This document shows positions 51,877 to 60,394 of a stretch of 64,000 nt of DNA, piece by piece. The notes under the pieces are model-generated. The model searched no databases and was not told where the DNA came from. It saw only the letters and a program-made list of their open reading frames with translations. Every line of letters begins with the position of its first letter. Positions within the stretch are counted from its first letter, which is position 1. A program made the translations under genes and the position numbers. This DNA is from Tumebacillus flagellatus (GTDB lineage Bacteria > Bacillota > Bacilli > Tumebacillales > Tumebacillaceae): the NCBI RefSeq assembly GCF_000714935.1, contig NZ_JMIR01000001.1:155122-219121 (forward strand), in the 5' to 3' direction.

Positions 51877-52680
51877 TTAGAAAAGTGCGTTGTACAAATC
51901 CAATCCGATCTCGCCCATCACACGCTTCGTCGCCGGTTTGTCGGTGACGTCCTTCGTGAAGATCGAGATCGCAAACGTATGTCCTGGGAAATACAGCAGG
52001 CCGGTGTCGTTCTCGACGTTCGAGACCCAGCCGGTTTTGTGCGCCATCTCGTACGTCGGCAGCTCGCCGATCTGTCCGTCGCGGGTCGGGAGGAGGCTTG
52101 GGATGGCGTCGTTGAACTTCTGTTGCTTGAGAATGTCGATCATTTCGCGGCTGGCTTTCCAAGAGACGATCTTGCCGTTTGCAAGTTTGATCATGAAATC
52201 GGTCAGTTCGCGCGGGGTGATCGTGTTGACGTTTTGCAAGTTGGCGGGGATGACGGCGAGTTTGTTGTAGATGCGCGTCTGCTCCATGCCCCATTCCGCC
52301 ATGCACGCTTGCACGGTTTCCATGCCGACGCGGTCGATCAGCATGTTGGTGGCGCTGTTGTCGCTCTCGATGATCATCAGCACGACGAGGTCCCGGAGGG
52401 AGAGCTCCAAACCGGTGCTCAAGTTGAAGAGAATGCCGGAGCCGGTGGTTTTGTCCTCGGTGCGCAGCGCCATCGTTTCGGAGAGGGAGAGTTTGCCCTT
52501 GGCGGCTAGGTCGAACACGGCGGCCATCACGGGGACTTTGATGATCGAAGCGGCAAAAAACACTTCGTCGGCGTTGGAGTCGAAGCGCTCTTGGGATTGA
52601 AAATGGTAAATCGACGCGCCGAATGTACCTGAGGCGGCGTCGAGGCGTTTTTGTAAGATGGGGGCGAGTGCGTTGAGCAT
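51877..52680 (-). CDS. Class A beta-lactamase-fold serine hydrolase without signal peptide
   Basis: This 267-residue protein has all class A active-site motifs: SxxK (SIIK near residue 43), SDN (ESDNSATN) and HKTGWVSN (KTG). It lacks an export signal; the ATG at 52680 follows GAGGAGG, and the N-terminus MLNALAPILQKRLDAASG is soluble. The omega-loop Glu is not obvious by eye (the region around TRIYNKLAVIPANLQNVNTITPRELTD has no ExxLN). A cytoplasmic esterase or amidase is as likely as an antibiotic resistance enzyme. Confidence 0.85.
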   Translation of the reverse strand: MLNALAPILQKRLDAASGTFGASIYHFQSQERFDSNADEVFFAASIIKVPVMAAVFDLAAKGKLSLSETMALRTEDKTTGSGILFNLSTGLELSLRDLVVLMIIESDNSATNMLIDRVGMETVQACMAEWGMEQTRIYNKLAVIPANLQNVNTITPRELTDFMIKLANGKIVSWKASREMIDILKQQKFNDAIPSLLPTRDGQIGELPTYEMAHKTGWVSNVENDTGLLYFPGHTFAISIFTKDVTDKPATKRVMGEIGLDLYNALF

Positions 52681-52721
52681 GAGTTGTCCTCCTCGGGTGC
52701 TTGGTAGTGTTTTTTTACGAC

Positions 52722-52751
52722 ATGACAGGTGGAAGTCCCTTCCTATATAAT
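52722..52751 (+). promoter_or_regulatory. Sigma-A promoter of the 54-aa gene
   Basis: ATGACA (52722-52727), 18-base spacer, TATAAT (52746-52751), 22 bases before the ATG at 52774. Confidence 0.7.
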
Positions 52752-52773
52752 GAAGAGAGGAGGTGTTAAAGTT

Positions 52774-52938
52774 ATGAACGTGGCAAACGTCGGACAAGCG
52801 GTGAACCTCTGGGTGTTGCAACAAGCGCTCGCAGCAGATAAGATCCAAGCGTTGCAATCGGTCTCGCTGCAAATCGTCAACAATTTGAACGTGTCTTTGG
52901 ACCCGAATTTGGGGCAAAGTTTAGATCTCTCGGTCTGA
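52774..52938 (+). CDS. 54-aa monocistronic protein of unknown function
   Basis: AGGAGGTGTTAAAGTT precedes ATG 52774. The protein is acidic and rich in Ala, Asn, Gln and Leu (NVANVGQAVNLWVLQQALAA, DKIQALQSVSLQIVNNLN), ending DPNLGQSLDLSV. It is probably helical; no Cys and no signal peptide. Length and composition resemble YjfB-like motility-associated proteins only vaguely. Own promoter and terminator show a well-expressed independent unit. Confidence 0.82.
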   Translation: MNVANVGQAVNLWVLQQALAADKIQALQSVSLQIVNNLNVSLDPNLGQSLDLSV

Positions 52939-52959
52939 GCCGTTTGGCTTGAAGTCGAG

Positions 52960-52996
52960 AAAAGCCTGTGTTCTCTGAGGAGAGCACAGGCTTTTT
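52960..52996 (+). terminator. Terminator after the 54-aa gene
   Basis: AAAAGCCTGTGTTCTC / GAGAGCACAGGCTTTTT stem, nearly perfect. The bases 52997-53122 show nothing else recognisable. Confidence 0.92.
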
Positions 52997-53122
52997 GGTG
53001 CAGCACGAATTCCGGATACCGGGACAGACTCTATGCTCCAAGGAGAGCTCCGAGATGTCGGTTTGTCTTTCGTGAAGTCATCGCTCTGTGTACGCAAGGT
53101 ACGTTCGAGCACAGGATGCAGG

Positions 53123-53749
53123 CTATTCTCTGTGCGCGGGGCAGTACTTTTTCATCAACTCGATCGTTTCGGCGTCGAGGGGTTCGTTGCGGTCGTTCAG
53201 TTTGCCGATCAAGCTCTCGCGGCGGTTTTCGGTCAGGTTTTGGCCGAATTTGAATTTGGCGGTGAGGTCCTCGACATCGAGGCGGATCAACGCCACGCCG
53301 AGCAGGTTTTTGCGGTATTCATCGTTGGCGGGATCGATCGGGTCGTACCCGCCCTCCGGTTGCAGTTTCTGCATAAACGCCGTGAACGCGCTCGCCTTCT
53401 CGTCCAGGTCGTCCACGATCACCGCGTGTCCGCGCGCCAACACCGATTTGAAAAACGCCGTCGCCGGGCACGCCAACGTCGGATCGCTGAAGTAGGACGG
53501 GATGATCGAGTATTCCTTGGTGGCGTTGAACGTCACGCGGGTGTCGCTGTTCAAGAGCCGGATCTTCTCCCCGATCTTGCTGCCGTGGAAGTAGAAATGC
53601 CCTTCGTGGTAGACGAAGTTCAACGCCACGATGTGCGGCCAGCCGTCTTCGCCGGTCATCGCGAGGTGACCGTAGCTGACCTCCTGCAAAAACTCTCGGA
53701 TCTCTTGTTGTTCTTGAATGCTGAATTCCTTGCGGCGCATCTGTGCCAT
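53123..53749 (-). CDS. Pyridoxamine 5'-phosphate oxidase-fold flavoprotein
   Basis: This 208-residue FMN-binding split-barrel protein shows GHLAMTGEDGWPHIVALNFVYHEGHFYFHG and IPSYFSDPTLACPATAFFKSVLARGHAVIVDD, typical of PNPOx-like/Nim-type families. The substrate is unknown. It is divergent from a MocR regulator, its likely controller. Confidence 0.85.
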   Translation of the reverse strand: MAQMRRKEFSIQEQQEIREFLQEVSYGHLAMTGEDGWPHIVALNFVYHEGHFYFHGSKIGEKIRLLNSDTRVTFNATKEYSIIPSYFSDPTLACPATAFFKSVLARGHAVIVDDLDEKASAFTAFMQKLQPEGGYDPIDPANDEYRKNLLGVALIRLDVEDLTAKFKFGQNLTENRRESLIGKLNDRNEPLDAETIELMKKYCPAHRE

Positions 53750-53802
53750 GCTGAGTTCCCCTCTCCACTGTGTTTCTCTGTGGTACCAGCATACGCTTTG
53801 GG

Positions 53803-53831
53803 TTGACCAGAAAAAAGAACCACTTTAGAGT
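53803..53831 (+). promoter_or_regulatory. Sigma-A promoter of the MocR-type regulator
   Basis: TTGACC (53803-53808), 17-base spacer, TAGAGT (53826-53831). The divergent PNPOx gene starts 53 bases to the left, so the regulator could act at both promoters. Confidence 0.6.
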
Positions 53832-53867
53832 GTTTTTTATAGACCAATTGGAGAAGGGATTGGAGAG

Positions 53868-55310
53868 ATGCAGTTTCAAGTGGCGTGGCATGTGTACATC
53901 GAGAAGCATCGCTACAAGTACCTCGCGCTGTATCACGCGTTGCGCGACAGCATCGTGGCGGGGAGTTTGGCGCACGGCACTCGGCTGCCCGCGTCGAGGG
54001 AATTGGCGGACCTCTATGAGATTTCGCGCGGCGTGGTGTCGCAGGTGTACGAGATGTTGACGGCAGAGGGCTATCTGGCGGCGGAGGTGGGGCGCGGAAC
54101 GTTCGTGTCGTACCAGCGGGACGCGGCGGAGAGCGATGAGCAAGAGCGTCCGCCGATTCTGCTCTCCGATTGGGGGCAGCGCGTGACGGGGCATCGGTTG
54201 CGCGACACGGTGTCGGGTGAGACGTACCGCTATGACTACACGATCGGGCAGCCGCTGGCGGAGGCGTTTCCGTTTGAAGAGTGGAACCGGGCGTTGTACG
54301 CGTCGATCCGCGAGATCGCGGAGATCGAGGGCGAGCCGGCGTATGAGCCGCAGGGGTACCGCCCACTGCGCGAAGCCATCGCCCGCGACCTGCGCAAGTC
54401 GCGCGGGATGACGGTGCAGCCGGAGGACATCGTGATCGTCAACGGGTCTTCGCAAGCGATCGCCCTCGTCGCGCAACTGCTGATCAACCCCGGCGACACT
54501 GTGGTTATGGAAGACCCGACGTACGGCGGCATCCGGGAAGCGATCTCGGCGGTCGGGGGGTTGGCGGCGGGAAGTCCCGTCGACGAAAACGGGATTCTCG
54601 TGCGCGACTGGGACTCCCGACTGCTGTTCGTCACGCCGGGGCGTCAGTTTCCGACGGGAGCGGTGTTGTCGCTGGAGCGTCGGCAAGAGATCTTGCGCTG
54701 GGCGACGAAGCAGAATGCGGTAATTGTGGAGGACGATTACGACAGCGAGTTTCGTCGGCGGGGGCGTCCGATTGAGCCGCTGAAAGTGTTGGATCGGCAT
54801 GAGCGCGTGGTGTACATCGGGACGTTTTCCAAGACGATGTACGCGGACTTGCGGATTGGGTACGTGGTGCTGCCGTCGTGGTTGCGCGAACCGTTTTGCA
54901 AAGCGCGGCAGTTGTATGAGCCGCGTCCGACGGCGTTGGTGCAGCAGCATGCGCTGGCGAAGTTTATGAACAACGGTCAGTATGAGCGGCATCTGCGACG
55001 GATGAAACGGTTGTATGCGCGCAAGCACCGCGCGCTGTGGACGGCGTTGACGGAGAAGATGAGCGAGGTGTTTCACTGGGTGGAGAGCGACGCCGGGCTG
55101 CACATCTTCGGACGGTGGAAGGGATCGCGGGAGCAGTTTACGGCGTTTCGCCGCGCCTGCTTGGCGGCGGGTGTGCGGTTTCCCGATGCGTCGATGTACT
55201 ATACCGACCCCGAAGCAACGCCTGCGGTATGCCTCGGGTTTCCGCGTTTGACGGAGGAAGAGCTGAAAGCGGGCGTAGACGTGATGCACGCCATTTGGAA
55301 ACAACGATAA
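53868..55310 (+). CDS. MocR/GabR-family PLP-dependent transcriptional regulator
   Basis: The N-terminal GntR winged helix (residues about 15-80: LYHALRDSIVAGSLAHGTRLPASRELADLYEISRGVVSQVYE) is fused to a fold-type I aminotransferase domain (from about 115). The PLP lysine is expected in YIGTFSKTMYADLRIGYVVLP. 480 residues is standard. It probably senses PLP or an amino compound and controls the divergent PNPOx-fold gene, as PdxR does with pdx genes. GGAG before the ATG is close; AAGGGA eight bases upstream fits better. Confidence 0.92.
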   Translation: MQFQVAWHVYIEKHRYKYLALYHALRDSIVAGSLAHGTRLPASRELADLYEISRGVVSQVYEMLTAEGYLAAEVGRGTFVSYQRDAAESDEQERPPILLSDWGQRVTGHRLRDTVSGETYRYDYTIGQPLAEAFPFEEWNRALYASIREIAEIEGEPAYEPQGYRPLREAIARDLRKSRGMTVQPEDIVIVNGSSQAIALVAQLLINPGDTVVMEDPTYGGIREAISAVGGLAAGSPVDENGILVRDWDSRLLFVTPGRQFPTGAVLSLERRQEILRWATKQNAVIVEDDYDSEFRRRGRPIEPLKVLDRHERVVYIGTFSKTMYADLRIGYVVLPSWLREPFCKARQLYEPRPTALVQQHALAKFMNNGQYERHLRRMKRLYARKHRALWTALTEKMSEVFHWVESDAGLHIFGRWKGSREQFTAFRRACLAAGVRFPDASMYYTDPEATPAVCLGFPRLTEEELKAGVDVMHAIWKQR

Positions 55311-55357
55311 AAAAAGAACCTGCGCGGCGGTTTCAAGTGCGGCGCAGGTCTTTTTTT
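55309..55357 (+). terminator. Terminator after the MocR gene, first copy of a duplicated hairpin
   Basis: ACCTGCGC...GCGCAGGT stem with CGGTTTCAAGTGCGG loop and seven T. It begins at the stop codon. Near-identical to the hairpin at 55389-55431. Confidence 0.85.
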
Positions 55358-55388
55358 GAATCGGGTTGAGCATCCCCTTTGGAGCATC

Positions 55389-55431
55389 AAAAACCTGCGC
55401 GTCGCAATCAAGTGCGGCGCAGGTCTTTTTT
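55389..55431 (-). terminator. Terminator after the PPTase gene, second copy of the hairpin
   Basis: AAAACCTGCGC...GCGCAGGTTTTT-type stem on the minus strand, 16 bases past the stop at 55447. It shares the 23-base CAAGTGCGGCGCAGGTCTTTTTT-type tail (55409-55431) exactly with the first copy. Confidence 0.85.
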
Positions 55432-55446
55432 CATGCGGGATTGGTT

Positions 55447-56145
55447 TTACAGAGAGCGGAGCAACCGGCGGGCGTCGACCGCGTGGAGGTTCGGGTGCAC
55501 CGTTTCCGACGGGGCGTGACCTTGCGACGAGACGGCGAGCGAGAGGACGTAAGAGTCGGCGGGTCGGCACGTATAATACGCCCACTCGCCCTCCCCCATC
55601 TCCTCAATCGGCACGCCGAACGAATCCGGCGAAATCGAGAGCCCCATGCCAACAGCTTTCACATACGCTTCCTTGCGCGTCCAGATGCGGTAGAACGCTT
55701 GCAACCGCTCGTCCGGCTCCCGGCTGTGTACATACGCTTGCTCTTCTGCCGTGAACACGGTCGGCATCACGCTCAGATGGTCGTTCCCGGCGTACTCCAC
55801 ATCCACGCCCACCGTCATCGGCGCAAACGCGCAGGCAATCACGCTTCCCGAATGCGTGAGGTTGAAGTGAAACGCAGGGGCGGCGGCATCGGCGAGAAAA
55901 AGCTTGCCATAGTCGTTTTTGACGAAGTGCACGCTCTCCGGGTCGCGCCCGAGCCGAGAACCGATCTGGGTTTTGAGCAGGGCTCGCCCGAGCAGAAATT
56001 CGATTTTCTTCGAATCGACGCGGTATCGGTTGTAGACCTCGCGCTCCTCCGGGTCGAGGAGATACAGCGCGGGAGTCAATTCCACCACATTAAAATCAGC
56101 GGGAACTTGCAACCCATACACATCCACTTGTTCCAACGGGTGCAT
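55447..56145 (-). CDS. 4'-phosphopantetheinyl transferase (Sfp type)
   Basis: This enzyme attaches the phosphopantetheine arm of CoA to carrier-protein serines. It has 232 residues. Motifs are FNLTHSG, VGVDVEY (Mg-binding Asp/Glu) and WTRKEAYVKAVGMGLS, all typical of the broad-specificity Sfp group. It lies 21 bases downstream of a type II thioesterase gene, and both follow crtI. No carrier-protein or synthetase gene lies in this window, so its client is elsewhere or part of carotenoid acylation. Confidence 0.93.
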   Translation of the reverse strand: MHPLEQVDVYGLQVPADFNVVELTPALYLLDPEEREVYNRYRVDSKKIEFLLGRALLKTQIGSRLGRDPESVHFVKNDYGKLFLADAAAPAFHFNLTHSGSVIACAFAPMTVGVDVEYAGNDHLSVMPTVFTAEEQAYVHSREPDERLQAFYRIWTRKEAYVKAVGMGLSISPDSFGVPIEEMGEGEWAYYTCRPADSYVLSLAVSSQGHAPSETVHPNLHAVDARRLLRSL

Positions 56146-56166
56146 GCGGCAACGGCCTCCCTTCGC

Positions 56167-56895
56167 TTACAGGACGAAGGTGTCGGTCAACACGCGCCCG
56201 ATCAAATTCGCCACTTCGCCCGCTTGGTTAATCGGGAACATGTGACCCCCGTTGATGCTGTGGAATTCCGAACGCGGAGCATAGCGCTCCCACTCTTTCA
56301 CCACGTCCGGCATCGCGACCGGGTCTTTCTCCCCGCTCAAGAAATGGACTTTGGTGCGCAGTTGGTTCGTTTCGCTGTACTTGAAGTTGTCGATGGACGC
56401 AAAGTCGTTGCGCAGCATCGGCAGGAACAGCTCCAACAGTTCGCGCTCGCGCAAAAACTCATCCGGCAGCCCGCCGTACGATTGCAAAAGCTTGATAAAC
56501 TCGTCGTCCGGCAGCTTCGAACGGTTCGCGCGTTCGACGTGCGGCGGAACCATGCCGGAGATGAACGCAAGCTCCGGAAAAATCCCCCGCTTCTCCAGCC
56601 GCATCAGCAGATCATACGTGACCACGCCGCCCATGCTGTGCCCAAACAGCGCAAACGGCGAGTGGAAGTGGTCTTCCAATTTGTCCTCGTACAACGAGAT
56701 CAGGTCCTGCAGGTCCGGAATCAACGGTTCGCGGTTGGTGCCGTGGCCCGGCGGTTCCATCGCGATCACGCCCCAATTCGATTTCAACGCCTGTGCCAAC
56801 CCGCGATAGGAAACGGAATATCCGCCTGCAAACGGAAAGCAGATCAACGTCTTGCCGTTCAGACTCGGTTTTAATTCACGCCAAGGTTTGTTCAC
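56167..56895 (-). CDS. Type II thioesterase (surfactin TE-like)
   Basis: This alpha/beta hydrolase of 242 residues normally clears mis-loaded acyl groups from carrier proteins in non-ribosomal or polyketide assembly lines. Blocks: LICFPFAGGYSVSYRGLAQ (N-terminal), nucleophile in FALFGHSMGGVVTYD, Asp in LSGEKDPVAMP, His in INGGHMFP. The gap to crtI is 60 bases, to the PPTase 21. No NRPS module is nearby, which makes this context unusual. Confidence 0.9.
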   Translation of the reverse strand: MNKPWRELKPSLNGKTLICFPFAGGYSVSYRGLAQALKSNWGVIAMEPPGHGTNREPLIPDLQDLISLYEDKLEDHFHSPFALFGHSMGGVVTYDLLMRLEKRGIFPELAFISGMVPPHVERANRSKLPDDEFIKLLQSYGGLPDEFLRERELLELFLPMLRNDFASIDNFKYSETNQLRTKVHFLSGEKDPVAMPDVVKEWERYAPRSEFHSINGGHMFPINQAGEVANLIGRVLTDTFVL

Positions 56896-56955
56896 ACGTA
56901 CTCACTCCCGATTATAAAGACATAGGTAGAAAATTCGACAGTGAGATTAAAATTC

Positions 56956-58554
56956 CTACTGATTCATTTGTTGATTTTTTTCAGAAGCGGGTGCGGCTTG
57001 CTCACGGAATGCGAACGGAGCTTGTTGCGGCACGAGACCGCGGAATGATGGAAGCGTCACCGGAAACGCCTGCGGATCGTCTTCCGCCATGATGCCTTCA
57101 AGGATGCGGGCTGCCGTCATCACGATCGGCACTCCACCTCCCGGATGGGTGGAAGCTCCGACGAAGTAGAGGTTTTTCACCTCTTTGGACTTGAGCGAGG
57201 GCCGCCAGTACGCCGACTGGGTCAGGGTCGGCGCCACGCCGAACGCCGCTCCCTCTTGCAGATGGAACGACGACTTCCAACTTTCCGGCGTGAACACCGC
57301 TTGGAACTCAATGGCGTCGCGCAAGCCGTCAAACCCCGCTTGCTCCAACTTCTGAAGAATGCGTTGGGTGAAAGGTTCCTTCTCTTGCGCCCAGTCGATG
57401 CCCGACGACAGGTTGGGAACGGGAACCAACACGTACAGCGTCGATTTGCCCGGCGGAGCAACCGAATCATCGATCAACGACGGGGTGTGCACGTACAGCG
57501 AAGGATCGGTTGGCATCACGTTCTGCTCAAAAATCTCTTCGACGTTCTGCTGGAAATCTCCCGAAAAAAACACATTGTGCACATCGACATGATCATACTG
57601 GCGGTTCAGGCCCAGATAGAGCATAAACGTCGAACATGATTGCTCCATCCGCTGCAGCTTGCGGTCGGTGTACTTCCCCCGCGCCTCTTTGGGAAGCATG
57701 CGTTGCATCGCTTGCGGAAAGTCCGCATTGACCACCACTTTATCTCCCCGTATCTCTCGCCCGTCGACGAGCCGAACCCCGGTCGCTTGCCCCGCTTCTA
57801 CGAGCACTTCGTCCACTTCCGTCTGCGTCAGCAAGGAGCCCCCCATCTCACGGAACACCTTCACCAGCGCTTCCGCCACCGCGTAATACCCGCCCTTCGG
57901 ATACCAAACTCCGCTGTACGACAGCTCCATAAACCCGATCACATTGTAGATGGACGGGGCGCGAAACGGCCCGATGCCGATGTACAAACTTTGAAACGTC
58001 AGCGCCATCCGCAATCTCTCGTCTTGCACGTAGCGCTTGATGTCATCGTACATGTTGCCAAGCGTGTGCAACTGATACAGCTTCTTCAACTTGCTCGGTT
58101 TCAGCAGTTCGAGCGGCGAGAGCATCGGTTGCTCGATGAAATCGTAGCGGGCGATCTGATAGCGTTTGTACATGTCGTGGAGGTACTTCATGTACCCGGC
58201 GGCGTCGTCCGGCGCGAGACGTTGGATTTCCGTCAACATCCGCTGCAAGTTCGGCGTCGAGGCCAAGACGCTTCCGTCCGCGTAGTGCAAGCGGTAGTTC
58301 GGCTCCAACTGCGCCATCTCCACATAGTCGTCGAAATTGCGTCCGACCTCTTGAAACAACTCATAAAACACGTCCGGCATCAACAAGATCGTCGGCCCGA
58401 TGTCAAACGTAAACCCGTTTTGCGAAATTCGTCCCAGCCGCCCGCCGGGACGCGCGTTTTTTTCCAAAATCGTGACGTCGAAGCCTTGGCGAAGCAACCG
58501 GATACCCGTCGTCAATCCCCCTACGCCCGCACCTACGATGATCGCACGTTTCAT
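56956..58554 (-). CDS. crtI: Phytoene/diapophytoene desaturase (CrtI/CrtN family)
   Basis: This FAD-dependent desaturase introduces conjugated double bases into the carotenoid backbone. It has 532 residues: the dinucleotide motif IIVGAGVGGLTTGIRL (residues 4-19), EKNARPGGRLGRI, FDIGPTILLMPDVFYELF, and C-terminal NLYFVGASTHPGGGVPIV. ATG 58554 follows AAAGGACTGG; the frame upstream has no site. It is divergent from the crtB-like gene across a short AT-rich region. C30 or C40 specificity cannot be read from the sequence. Confidence 0.92.
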   Translation of the reverse strand: MKRAIIVGAGVGGLTTGIRLLRQGFDVTILEKNARPGGRLGRISQNGFTFDIGPTILLMPDVFYELFQEVGRNFDDYVEMAQLEPNYRLHYADGSVLASTPNLQRMLTEIQRLAPDDAAGYMKYLHDMYKRYQIARYDFIEQPMLSPLELLKPSKLKKLYQLHTLGNMYDDIKRYVQDERLRMALTFQSLYIGIGPFRAPSIYNVIGFMELSYSGVWYPKGGYYAVAEALVKVFREMGGSLLTQTEVDEVLVEAGQATGVRLVDGREIRGDKVVVNADFPQAMQRMLPKEARGKYTDRKLQRMEQSCSTFMLYLGLNRQYDHVDVHNVFFSGDFQQNVEEIFEQNVMPTDPSLYVHTPSLIDDSVAPPGKSTLYVLVPVPNLSSGIDWAQEKEPFTQRILQKLEQAGFDGLRDAIEFQAVFTPESWKSSFHLQEGAAFGVAPTLTQSAYWRPSLKSKEVKNLYFVGASTHPGGGVPIVMTAARILEGIMAEDDPQAFPVTLPSFRGLVPQQAPFAFREQAAPASEKNQQMNQ

Positions 58555-58589
58555 GTTCACCAGTCCTTTTCTGAAAGCTTTCTCTTCCC

Positions 58590-58625
58590 TGCTTTGTATA
58601 ACTATAATATAATGTTTGAATAAGA
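58590..58625. promoter_or_regulatory. Divergent AT-rich promoter region of the carotenoid genes
   Basis: TATAAT-like hexamers occur on both strands (ACTATAATATAATG). A plus-strand TTTCTC-N18-TATAAT and a minus-strand TTATTC-N17-TATACA can be drawn. The two transcripts would start within about 30 bases of each other, so they are probably co-regulated. Confidence 0.45.
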
Positions 58626-58649
58626 TATGCAAAAGGAGTGTGCGTGAAC

Positions 58650-59540
58650 ATGAACCTGATGGAAGCTTACTCTCACTGCGAAATCATCACACAAACGTAT
58701 TCCTCGAGCTTTTATCAAGCGTTTTCGTATTTGCCAAAAAAACAACGCCGCGCCATTTGGGCGGTGTATGCGTTTTGCCGGGAAATCGACAACTTGGTTG
58801 ATGAGGAAGGAACCCCGGAAGCGGAGAAACAGCTGAGGGTCGAGGCGTTTCTTCGCAAGATGGAAGGAGCGCAACGCGGCGAGTGGCCGAGAGAAGCGAT
58901 GTGGACCGCGCTGTGCGATGTGTTTGACACGTATGAGATGGAGTGGCAACCGTTTTACGAGATGCTTGAAGGGCAAGCGTCCGACCTGCGCTTTCAGCAG
59001 CCTCAAACGTTGGAGGAAGCCGAACGCTATTGCTACCTCGTCGCCGGAACGGTGGGGTTGATGATCTTGCCGATCCTCGCCCCGCACGCGACACAGGCTC
59101 TGCGCGAAGACGCGGTGAAATTGGGCATCGCGATGCAGTGGACGAACATCTTGCGAGATGTGCGGGAAGACCTGGGGCGCGAGCGCCTCTATCTGCCCCG
59201 CGACCTCATGGAGAAATTCGGGGTCACGGCGGAAGATCTGATGCGCGGAGCGGTCACGCCGCAATGGCGGCAGTTGGCGGCCCTGCTCACCGAGCGCGCG
59301 GAACGCTGCTACCGCGAGGGGATGCAAAGCGTCGCCTCGTATCCGCTGGCGTCGCGGCTTCCGCTGCTTGCCGCCGGTGAAATCTACCGCGAAATTCTGC
59401 GCGAAATCGTGCGCCGCGACTACGATGTATTTGGAGTCCGCGCCTTCGTCCCGCCCCTTCGCAAAAAAGAACTCCTGCACCGCTTGTTCCTCCGCGCGCC
59501 GCACCTCGCCGCCACCTCTCAGGAAGCGGCTCTCTCGTGA
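58650..59540 (+). CDS. Phytoene/squalene synthase family (CrtB/CrtM-like)
   Basis: This enzyme condenses two isoprenyl diphosphates to the colourless carotenoid precursor. It has 297 residues with two aspartate motifs: DNLVDE in AFCREIDNLVDEEG and DVREDLG in TNILRDVREDLGRERLYLP. The ATG at 58650 is eleven bases after AAAGGAG; GTG codons at 58638 and 58644 are possible. The CruF-like gene follows with a GTGA overlap. Whether the substrate is farnesyl (C30) or geranylgeranyl (C40) diphosphate is unclear. Confidence 0.92.
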   Translation: MNLMEAYSHCEIITQTYSSSFYQAFSYLPKKQRRAIWAVYAFCREIDNLVDEEGTPEAEKQLRVEAFLRKMEGAQRGEWPREAMWTALCDVFDTYEMEWQPFYEMLEGQASDLRFQQPQTLEEAERYCYLVAGTVGLMILPILAPHATQALREDAVKLGIAMQWTNILRDVREDLGRERLYLPRDLMEKFGVTAEDLMRGAVTPQWRQLAALLTERAERCYREGMQSVASYPLASRLPLLAAGEIYREILREIVRRDYDVFGVRAFVPPLRKKELLHRLFLRAPHLAATSQEAALS

Positions 59541-60394
59541 GAAAGCAGTCGTCTGCGGCGTTGCGTTGGTTGTCTCGGCTGTACGGGGTCTGGTTCGTCG
59601 TCGGCACCGTCCTGTTGACGATCGGTTGGATGCCGGAAGGATTGCGCTGGTCGAACGCGGTGTTTCTGTTTCTGGCGGGAGCGCTTGGCGCTCTGTGCTG
59701 GGTGGAAGCGTTCGGTTGGATTCGCGGTCTCCTCTTCACGGTGACAGCCGGAGGGATCGGGCTGTTGGCGGAAGGAATCGGGGTGCAGGAAGGCTGGTTA
59801 TTCGGCGCGTACACGTACGATTCGGCGCTGGGACCTGCGCTGTTCGGCGTTCCGCTCGCCATCGGCAGCGCTTGGGTGATGGTGCAAGCCGTCGTGTTTT
59901 TTGCGGTGCGGAGGGTCAACCGAGCGGAACGTTCTCGGATCACGTCGGTCTTGCGCATCACGGGAGCCGCCTGGCTTGCGGTCTCCTTCGATCTGTTGCT
60001 CGACCCTGTCGCGTCGGTCTTGCAAGGATATTGGACGTGGCGGGACGGAGGAGGATATTACGGCGTGCCTTGGCGCAACTTTGCAGGTTGGTTTGCCGTG
60101 ACGGTGTTCATCCAGACCGTGCTGACGATGTGTGCGGACACCCGGACGTCACGGCGGTCACATTCGTCCCCGGAGCCAACGGAACACACGAACGCCACAG
60201 CTGTAGCTTCCGCCACGGCGAGTGGGCTGGCCGGCAGCGTCCTGTTCATGTTCAGCGTACTGGCGTGGCGTCACGGCTTGGCCTTGCCGTCTCTGCTGGG
60301 GGCAGGTCCGTGGTTGTGGCTGACACTTCGGGCACGAGTTCGTCAAAAGAGGGGGGAACGGGATGATCTACGCACAGAAAAAAGCGCTGTTTGA
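59537..60394 (+). CDS. CruF-like carotenoid hydratase (COG2324 membrane protein)
   Basis: This integral membrane protein has 285 residues and about seven helices. Blocks typical of the CruF/bisanhydrobacterioruberin hydratase family are WGWVEAFGW-like CWVEAFGWIRG, LFGAYTYDSALGPALFGVPLAIGSAWVM and FDLLLDPVA followed by GYYGVPWRNFAGW. It adds water to a terminal psi-end double bond, giving a tertiary hydroxyl. It starts with GTG overlapping the crtB-like stop. Its C-terminal 32 bases overlap the acyltransferase gene. Confidence 0.88.
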   Translation: MRKQSSAALRWLSRLYGVWFVVGTVLLTIGWMPEGLRWSNAVFLFLAGALGALCWVEAFGWIRGLLFTVTAGGIGLLAEGIGVQEGWLFGAYTYDSALGPALFGVPLAIGSAWVMVQAVVFFAVRRVNRAERSRITSVLRITGAAWLAVSFDLLLDPVASVLQGYWTWRDGGGYYGVPWRNFAGWFAVTVFIQTVLTMCADTRTSRRSHSSPEPTEHTNATAVASATASGLAGSVLFMFSVLAWRHGLALPSLLGAGPWLWLTLRARVRQKRGERDDLRTEKSAV

